Origin: an uncultured Rhodospirillaceae bacterium
GTDB lineage: Bacteria > Pseudomonadota > Alphaproteobacteria > Azospirillales > Azospirillaceae
NCBI GenBank assembly: GCA_937927415.1
Contig: CALBDS010000051.1
Location: 1-7,710 of the forward strand
Direction of reading: 5' to 3'
Length of the DNA stretch: 7,710 bases
The position numbers and the translations under genes were made by a program. Positions 1 through 3,927 of this stretch are shown here, piece after piece (position 1 is the first letter of the stretch; each line of letters starts with the position of its first letter). Under the pieces are notes generated by a model. The model made no database searches. It worked only from the letters and a program-made list of their open reading frames with translations, and was not told the DNA's origin.

Positions 1-34
1 TACACTCTTTCCCTACACGGCGCACTTCCTAGCT
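1..34. other. Illumina adapter remnant at contig end (non-genomic)
   Basis: Bases 1-19 are identical to the internal part of the Illumina TruSeq universal/P5 adapter (beginning TACACTCTTTCCCTACACG). Continuing the alignment without gaps to base 34 gives 30 of 34 matches, with mismatches at 20, 24, 30 and 32. The sequence is AT-richer than everything around it. I read it as untrimmed adapter with read-end errors that survived assembly. The exact junction with genomic DNA is uncertain (about 30-35). It supplies a false stop codon (13-15) to the leftmost gene. Confidence 0.9.
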
Positions 35-1071
35 GGCGGTGCTGCCGGAGCGGAGCCGGACGGGGGCGCTGGCTGTGCCGTGGTCTGGCGCGTGCCGCCG
101 GCCGCCGGTGGGGCCGGGGTCGGCGCGGTCGGAGGTGCTGCGGCGGGGGCCGCCGGCACCGGCGCCGCGGGGGGTGCTGCGGGGGCTGCCGCCGTCTCGC
201 CGGTGCTGCGGGTTCCGGCGTTGAGCACGTCGATGACCACGGACTTGCCGTTCAGGAAGTCCCGGATGGCGGCGTTGGGCGGGGCGGCAAAGGTGATGCC
301 GGTGCCGCCGCTGGGGGTCTTGAAGATGTCGATGTTGGTGACGTTGCGCAGGTTGGCCCGGCGCACCGGCCCCAGATCCACCGCCGCCGCCTTGTCGAAC
401 AGCAGCGTCACCGCCGCCCCGTCGCGGGTGACGGTGTAGCCCGGCGTCTTGCTCCAGTCGAACACCAGCCGGCTGTGGGTGGGGTGGTCGCCGACGCGCA
501 CCTTGACCGTCGCCGCCTCCGCCGGGCTGGTGGATGAGCCGGACGGAGCGGTCCCGGCGGAGCCGCCGGTGGCCCCTGCCGTCGCGGCCATATCCGGCTG
601 GGCGGCAACCGGCGGTGCCAGCCCCGGTGCCGGCATCGGCGGCGGCTCATCCGACGCCACGCCCGGCAGGGCCGCAGCGGCGGCATCGGGGCGCAGGTCG
701 ATGGCGACGGAATTGCCGTTGCGGAAGCTGCGCATGGTCACCGGCTGCTTCAGCACGAAGACGACGCTGCGCCCATCCTCCCCCCGCTCGGCGGACACGA
801 TGTAGCGCGCCAGGGCGGTGACCGCCCGGTTCAGCGGCGCCGACACCGGCTCGGCGAAGGTGACGATCAGCCGGCCGCCGTCCACCCGCGCGGTGTAATC
901 GACCACGCCGGGCCAGTCGAACACCATGCGGCCATAGCTGGAATGGTCGAAGGCACGCAAGGGAACCTCGGCCGCCCCCGCCGCCGTCACCCCGGCCATC
1001 GGGGCGGACAGCAGCAAGGTGGCGGCCAGCAGCCACCCCCGATGCCGTCGTCTGTTCGCCCCGTTGCCCAT
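13..1071 (-). CDS. Secreted protein with two AMIN-like domains (3' end missing)
   Basis: The likely start is the ATG at 1069-1071, 11 nt after the stop of the preceding motB-like gene, with AAGGG and GAGG just upstream. An upstream in-frame start at 1248 would bury the gene in motB and is not used. Residues 1-34 form a signal peptide: an Arg-rich N-terminus, a hydrophobic stretch at about 13-27, and an Ala-rich cleavage site near 33/34. Two related beta-rich units follow, residues 36-129 and 189-286. Each has an R-[ML]-VFDW motif early (R48-W53, R201-W206) and an F-x-NG-x-SV-x-ID motif late. They resemble AMIN-type cell-wall-targeting domains. A Pro/Ala/Gly linker separates them and a Pro/Ala tail follows residue 287. 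The open frame has 352 codons, but codons 347-352 and the stop lie in adapter sequence, so the true C-terminus is absent. In related alphaproteobacteria such N-termini precede long TPR regions, from memory and unverified here. A periplasmic, envelope-associated role is inferred; the exact function is unknown. Confidence 0.75.
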   Translation of the reverse strand: MGNGANRRRHRGWLLAATLLLSAPMAGVTAAGAAEVPLRAFDHSSYGRMVFDWPGVVDYTARVDGGRLIVTFAEPVSAPLNRAVTALARYIVSAERGEDGRSVVFVLKQPVTMRSFRNGNSVAIDLRPDAAAAALPGVASDEPPPMPAPGLAPPVAAQPDMAATAGATGGSAGTAPSGSSTSPAEAATVKVRVGDHPTHSRLVFDWSKTPGYTVTRDGAAVTLLFDKAAAVDLGPVRRANLRNVTNIDIFKTPSGGTGITFAAPPNAAIRDFLNGKSVVIDVLNAGTRSTGETAAAPAAPPAAPVPAAPAAAPPTAPTPAPPAAGGTRQTTAQPAPPSGSAPAAPPARKCAV

Positions 1072-1082
1072 GACCTCAGCCC

Positions 1083-1826
1083 TTACCCTTTCTGTTCCCG
1101 AATCACCAGATCGACCACCGCTTCGCCCGCGTCCGGGGCATCGCGGTCCAGCGGCGCCACCACCGCGCGGGCCACCAGATCCCGGCGGTACCCGGTTTCC
1201 CGAAGCGCCAGGGACACCGCCGCCGCCTTGCCCAGGGCGCGTTCCCATTCGCGGCCGGGGAAGTCCAGTTCCCGTTCGGCGTGCCCCACCACCTCCACCC
1301 GGTTGGGCAGCCGGCCCAGCGCGTCCCCCAGCAGGAACAGCATCCGCCGGCCGGATTCGCTGAAGGCCGGCGCATCATCGGCGAACAGGCGCCCGCCCGC
1401 CAGCACGATCACCACCCGGTCGTCCTCCCGCCGCACCGGCAGCGCCGCCAGCAGGGGATCGGCGGCCAACTGGTTGCGCAGCAGGGCCGCCAGATAATCC
1501 AGATTGGCGGCCAGCGCCGGTTCGACCGTCGGCGCGTTGAACACCGCCCCCGGTTCCGCCGGGGCATCCGACGGGCGGGTGGCGGTGGAACGGGCCGATG
1601 CCCCCTTGGCCAGGGCGGCGAAACGCTGCTGTTCCGGCTCCACCATCGAGAACATCAGCACGAAGAAGGCCAGCATCAAAGAGATAAGGTCGGTGAAGCT
1701 GACCAGCCACATGCTGCGCCCGGCAGAGCGGCCATGCCGGAACGGCACGCCGAGCCGCCCGCCGCCCCGCAACGGCTCCGCGGCGATCCGGTGACGGAGG
1801 ATGGCGGGAAGACGGACAGCGGCCAT
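1083..1826 (-). CDS. MotB/PomB-like motor protein with OmpA-like C-terminal domain
   Basis: A 247-residue protein of the MotB family, shorter than typical MotB (about 300). The ATG at 1824-1826 overlaps the upstream stop as TGATG. A GTG one codon earlier (1829) is also possible, and GGAGG lies 6-9 nt upstream. A basic cytoplasmic N-terminus (1-37) precedes one membrane segment (about 40-61). The segment reads SFTDLISLMLAFFVLMFS and aligns closely with PomB/MotB, putting Asp46 at the ion-binding aspartate. The following EPEQQRFAALA matches the post-membrane plug-like region. Residues about 138-243 resemble the OmpA/MotB periplasmic domain (VEVVGH at 177-182). The peptidoglycan-binding signature NxxLSxxRA is degenerate here (ERALGKAAA, 195-203), with the usual Arg apparently replaced by Ala. 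No motA lies in the window. The family normally forms the stator of an ion-driven membrane complex. Whether this one drives flagella or another envelope machine is open; proximity to cheZ favours motility. Confidence 0.8.
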   Translation of the reverse strand: MAAVRLPAILRHRIAAEPLRGGGRLGVPFRHGRSAGRSMWLVSFTDLISLMLAFFVLMFSMVEPEQQRFAALAKGASARSTATRPSDAPAEPGAVFNAPTVEPALAANLDYLAALLRNQLAADPLLAALPVRREDDRVVIVLAGGRLFADDAPAFSESGRRMLFLLGDALGRLPNRVEVVGHAERELDFPGREWERALGKAAAVSLALRETGYRRDLVARAVVAPLDRDAPDAGEAVVDLVIREQKG

Positions 1827-2572
1827 CACCGGCGCCCTCCCCCACCGCTGCGGCTGTCGGCGCGTCCGCCCGGCGGCTCGTCGGCCAGCCGGATGGTGAA
1901 CAGCAGCCGCGCCGTGCCCGGCAGGCCGCGTTCGATTCCCACCGTGACCGCCGATGCCGGCGCCCCCACCGCCACCAGCGCGCGGGCCAGCGCCCCCGCC
2001 CGCTCCACCGGGCCCGGCGGCTGCGACGGACGGTCGGGGCTGATGGCCAGCAGGGCGTCAAGCTCGATGCGTTCACCGCTGCGGCTCTGGCGCAGCGAGT
2101 CGGCCACCCGGTCGATCAGCCCCTGGCGTTCCGGCAGCACCTCGGCGGTGCCGGGGCGGAACAGCGCGTCCTCGGGGATCCGCACCTCCAGCAGCCGGCC
2201 GGGGCGCACCTCGGTCACCTTGACCACGGCCACGGCGGTGGCGAACAGGTCGCCCACCTGCGCCAGCCGTTCGGCGGCGAACACGGTGCCGGTGCGCGAC
2301 GCCACCGGCTCCATCCCTTCGCGCAGGCGGGGGTCGATGGTGAAACGCTGCTCGATGGAATGCAGAACCGCCCGGATGCGCGCCGTGTGCTGCACCGACT
2401 GCCCGTTCAGCACGATGAAGAACACCAGCAGCAGCAGGAACAGCGACAGCAGCAGGACGATGGACCCGTTTCCCCCCTGCCCCGAATCAGGCCCGCCCCC
2501 GGGCCGGAACGCGGCCAGCCGGGCAAGGGTGAGCCGGCGCACACCGGAAGGGATGGGGCCGGGGGCCGCCAT
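1826..2572 (-). CDS. MotB/OmpA-like single-pass membrane protein lacking the motor aspartate
   Basis: A 248-residue protein. The ATG at 2570-2572 begins 3 nt after the cheZ stop; the ribosome binding site is weak, which suggests translational coupling. The N-terminal 36 residues are basic and Gly/Pro-rich. One strongly hydrophobic segment follows (about 38-55, IVLLLSLFLLLLVFFIVLNG), then a periplasmic part. Residues about 127-215 fit an OmpA/MotB-like fold: a strand at 128-132, an ALFRPGTAEVLPE element at 136-148, a helix LIDRVADSL, and a second helix containing VERAGALARAL at 189-199. The layout mirrors the next gene, and the two look like diverged MotB-type paralogues. This one has no acidic residue in the membrane segment, so it is unlikely to conduct ions itself. 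The last ~18 residues are Gly/Arg/Ser-rich. It may be an accessory subunit of the complex formed by its neighbour (inference). The OmpA-like assignment is from pattern alone and is less certain than for the following gene. Confidence 0.68.
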   Translation of the reverse strand: MAAPGPIPSGVRRLTLARLAAFRPGGGPDSGQGGNGSIVLLLSLFLLLLVFFIVLNGQSVQHTARIRAVLHSIEQRFTIDPRLREGMEPVASRTGTVFAAERLAQVGDLFATAVAVVKVTEVRPGRLLEVRIPEDALFRPGTAEVLPERQGLIDRVADSLRQSRSGERIELDALLAISPDRPSQPPGPVERAGALARALVAVGAPASAVTVGIERGLPGTARLLFTIRLADEPPGGRADSRSGGGGRR

Positions 2573-2575
2573 GGA

Positions 2576-3250
2576 TCAGTCGAAACTCGCCAGCAAACGG
2601 TCGATCTCGTCCTGATCGATGGCGTTGCCGGGCATTTGCGGGCCGTGGAGCAGCCCCTTGTCGGGATCGGGGTTGGTGTCCGCCGGCTCTTCGGACGGGG
2701 GCGGCGTGACGTGGGTCATCTCGTCGCCGAAGAAGGCGACCAGGGCGTCCACCTTGGCCTCGATGTGCTTCAGGGCGCGCACGACCTTGGTGATGCGCTG
2801 GCCGGTGATGTCCTGGAAATTGCAGGCTTCGAAGATGCGGGTGGTGGCGTCGGTCAACTGCGCGGCGTTGTCGGCATCGATTCGCCCGGCCACCACCCCG
2901 ATGGCGTCGCAGGCGTCGAAGATGGCGAAGGTCGCCTGCTCCGTCGCCCCCACCACCGCATCCAGTTCGTCGGTGGCGGTGGGGATGTGCTGGTCGCGGA
3001 TGTCGGCAGGGCGCAGCGCCGCCAGCTCCCTCTTCGCTTCCTGGATGTACTGCGCCAGCCCTTCCAGTTCGCGGTAAAGCTGGATGTCGTGGGCGGTGGC
3101 GTCGCCGGCCAAGCTGGACAGCACGGCCTGGACGATGCCCGCCACCTCCTCGCGCGGCAGCGGCGTCAGGCTTTCCGCACGGGCGGCGGTCAGCCGCTGT
3201 TGCAGCATCTTCTGTTCGGCAAAGGCGGACGGAGCATAGGAAGGCGGCAT
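2576..3250 (-). CDS. cheZ: Chemotaxis protein phosphatase CheZ
   Basis: A 224-residue protein, close to the usual ~215 of CheZ. It removes the phosphate from CheY-P in the cytoplasm and so resets flagellar motor switching. The core is a long helical hairpin (about 30-180). The signature FQDITGQ at 145-151 matches the E. coli FQDLTGQ site, placing the catalytic pair at Asp147 and Gln151. An acidic, Pro-rich flexible linker (about 181-205) leads to a C-terminal amphipathic peptide, DQDEIDRLLASFD (212-224), which corresponds to the CheY-docking helix. I chose the ATG at 3248-3250 because homology-like sequence begins there. The frame stays open up to an ATG at 3412, but that 54-residue extension is Gly/Arg/Asp-rich with no recognisable domain. 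It is the first gene of the leftward operon, followed after 3 nt by the MotB-like gene. Canonical CheZ is absent from many alphaproteobacteria (Caulobacter, rhizobia) but occurs in Azospirillum-type organisms. Confidence 0.9.
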   Translation of the reverse strand: MPPSYAPSAFAEQKMLQQRLTAARAESLTPLPREEVAGIVQAVLSSLAGDATAHDIQLYRELEGLAQYIQEAKRELAALRPADIRDQHIPTATDELDAVVGATEQATFAIFDACDAIGVVAGRIDADNAAQLTDATTRIFEACNFQDITGQRITKVVRALKHIEAKVDALVAFFGDEMTHVTPPPSEEPADTNPDPDKGLLHGPQMPGNAIDQDEIDRLLASFD

Positions 3251-3429
3251 GACGGTTCCGGCTTGGCGTTCGGGGTGGCCGCCGGTCCCGGTCCTGACGG
3301 ATGAGGAACGGTCACGGCCACCGGGATCATGTCTGTCGTGGGGATCGGCAAAGGCCGGGTCCGTCCCTGTGACGCCCCCTGATCGGAAGGCCCCCCAGAG
3401 CCATCCTCCCATACCCTAAACGGGGCGTA

Positions 3430-3444
3430 TTAACACCGTGTAAA
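3430..3444. promoter_or_regulatory. Near-perfect dyad ahead of the cheZ operon
   Basis: TTAACACCGTGTAAA is a palindrome around the C at 3437. The arms TT-n-ACAC and GTGT-n-AA differ only at the n position. It sits in the single AT-rich patch (3427-3451) upstream of the leftward operon, about 180 nt before the chosen cheZ start. It could be an operator or part of a promoter. I see no convincing -35/-10 pair in either direction, so the role is inference. Confidence 0.35.
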
Positions 3445-3473
3445 CAATCACTGTGGCGCTTTTGCCGCGTGAC

Positions 3474-3660
3474 GGAAAGGACGCCGGCTGTGGCGTGGCC
3501 GCAACAAGAATCGGGGCGAACCGCCCCTGCCGCCCGAGTCCCCCGCGCGGCCCTTCCGGTTGGCTCGTGGGATAAGTCGCCGCCGTCCTGTGAGCAACCC
3601 GCGCGGGGTGCTTTTCAAAGCCTGGATTTTCAATGAGTCGCCCGCCACGGGCGGTTTTCC
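3474..3660 (+). ncRNA. Candidate structured RNA or long nrdJ leader with terminator-like end
   Basis: This gene-free stretch contains consecutive plus-strand stem-loops. One pairs ACGCC with GGCGT (3481-3496); another pairs GGGGCG with CGCCCC over a 3-nt loop (3513-3527). The main one spans 3541-3608. Its outer stem is 10 bp (3541-3550 with 3599-3608). After an 8-nt bulge on the 5' side, an inner stem (3559-3572 with 3586-3598) has one bulged G at 3563. The inner stem contains three consecutive wobble pairs (G3567-U3591, U3568-G3590, G3569-U3589), which would be mismatches in a minus-strand transcript, so the structure favours plus-strand RNA. The run ends at a terminator-like hairpin, CCGCC-ACG-GGCGG-TTTT (3642-3658). 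A competing long-range pairing (3474-3495 with 3643-3660) would disrupt that hairpin. It could be an independent small RNA or a cis-regulatory leader of nrdJ. No known family was recognised and no clear promoter was seen. Confidence 0.4.
3642..3658 (+). terminator. Short intrinsic-terminator-like hairpin
   Basis: CCGCC (3642-3646) pairs with GGCGG (3650-3654) across an ACG loop, followed at once by TTTT (3655-3658). The stem is only 5 bp but all G/C. On the minus strand there is no T-tract, so it would act on rightward transcripts only. It lies about 270 nt ahead of the nrdJ start, where it would end a small RNA or attenuate the leader. The T-tract overlaps the first DnaA-like 9-mer. Confidence 0.4.
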
Positions 3661-3702
3661 ACACATGGGGACCGGCCAACGGCGCCGCAGCATTTATGCA
3701 CA
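3655..3702 (+). promoter_or_regulatory. Two DnaA-box-like 9-mers upstream of nrdJ
   Basis: TTATGCACA at 3694-3702 fits the relaxed DnaA-box consensus TTATNCACA exactly. TTTTCCACA at 3655-3663 differs from TTATCCACA at one base. Both are on the same strand, 39 bp apart from start to start. DnaA is known to control ribonucleotide reductase genes in E. coli (nrdAB), so a similar link for nrdJ is plausible, but binding is inferred. Confidence 0.4.
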
Positions 3703-3732
3703 GGCACCCCTACCTCTTGGGGATAAGGGAAA

Positions 3733-3757
3733 TCGCAAGCACAAAATGCTGTTGCGA
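3733..3757. promoter_or_regulatory. 25-bp interrupted dyad upstream of nrdJ
   Basis: TCGCAA (3733-3738) is the reverse complement of TTGCGA (3752-3757), and an inner CA/TG pair (3742-3743 and 3747-3748) is on the same axis at 3745. The arm spacing suits a dimeric DNA-binding regulator. It lies about 170 nt before the nrdJ start. A partial likeness to an NrdR box (CACAAAATGCTGT) is too weak to name, and no second box sits at the usual spacing. Confidence 0.35.
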
Positions 3758-3835
3758 AACGGCCGAAATGGGGGCTAGGCTCCAGCCGTCACCACAGGAT
3801 GTAGGGGCACCGCACGCGACGGACCCGGCCATGCG

Positions 3836-3887
3836 CCGGACAGTCTGGCGCGAACCCTTGCGCCTGTCCGGTTCCGGCGTGTGCCGG
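3836..3887 (+). promoter_or_regulatory. Two GC-rich stem-loops in the nrdJ 5' leader
   Basis: The first hairpin (3836-3871) pairs CCGGACAG with CTGTCCGG and, inside, GCGC with GCGC. It has a 4-nt bulge (3844-3847) and an 8-nt loop (3852-3859), giving 12 bp in all. The second (3874-3887) pairs CCGGC with GCCGG over a GTGT tetraloop. They end about 20 nt before the ribosome binding site. Neither has a T-tract, so they are not ordinary terminators; they may set mRNA stability or translation, or serve as a protein site. There is no B12-box or GCCACTG core of a cobalamin riboswitch. Confidence 0.4.
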
Positions 3888-3927
3888 GGCCGGGACCGCC
3901 AACACCAAAGGAGCAGGGATCTCTATC

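Noticed and set aside
1072..1248. Longer N-terminus for the AMIN-like protein from an upstream ATG
   Set aside because: It would overlap the motB-like gene by more than 160 bases and place a signal peptide internally; the ATG at 1071 starts directly with a signal peptide.
1281..2615. A 444-codon plus-strand frame across the two MotB-like genes
   Set aside because: It is Arg/Ser/Pro-rich, lacks any recognisable domain and lies opposite two proteins with clear membrane and OmpA-like features in a coupled operon.
3612..3633. Direct repeat TTTTCAA-N8-TTTTCAA, and small palindrome GCTTT-TC-AAAGC
   Set aside because: Seven-base AT-rich repeats are easily due to chance; the palindrome's 2-nt loop cannot form a normal RNA hairpin. 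They may be part of the larger structured region but are not separately supported.
3739..3755. NrdR box
   Set aside because: CACAAAATGCTGT has only a loose resemblance to the consensus, and no second box lies about 31 bp away as is usual for NrdR sites.
3416..3778. Short open frames (72-87 codons) in the divergent intergenic region
   Set aside because: They lack ribosome binding sites and protein-like features, overlap each other on both strands, and coincide with the stem-loops.
3425..3927. Cobalamin riboswitch upstream of the B12-dependent enzyme
   Set aside because: I looked for the GCCACTG core and the B12-box consensus on both strands and found only partial look-alikes (GCCACGG at 3644, GCCACAG on the minus strand). 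A covariance-model scan would settle it.
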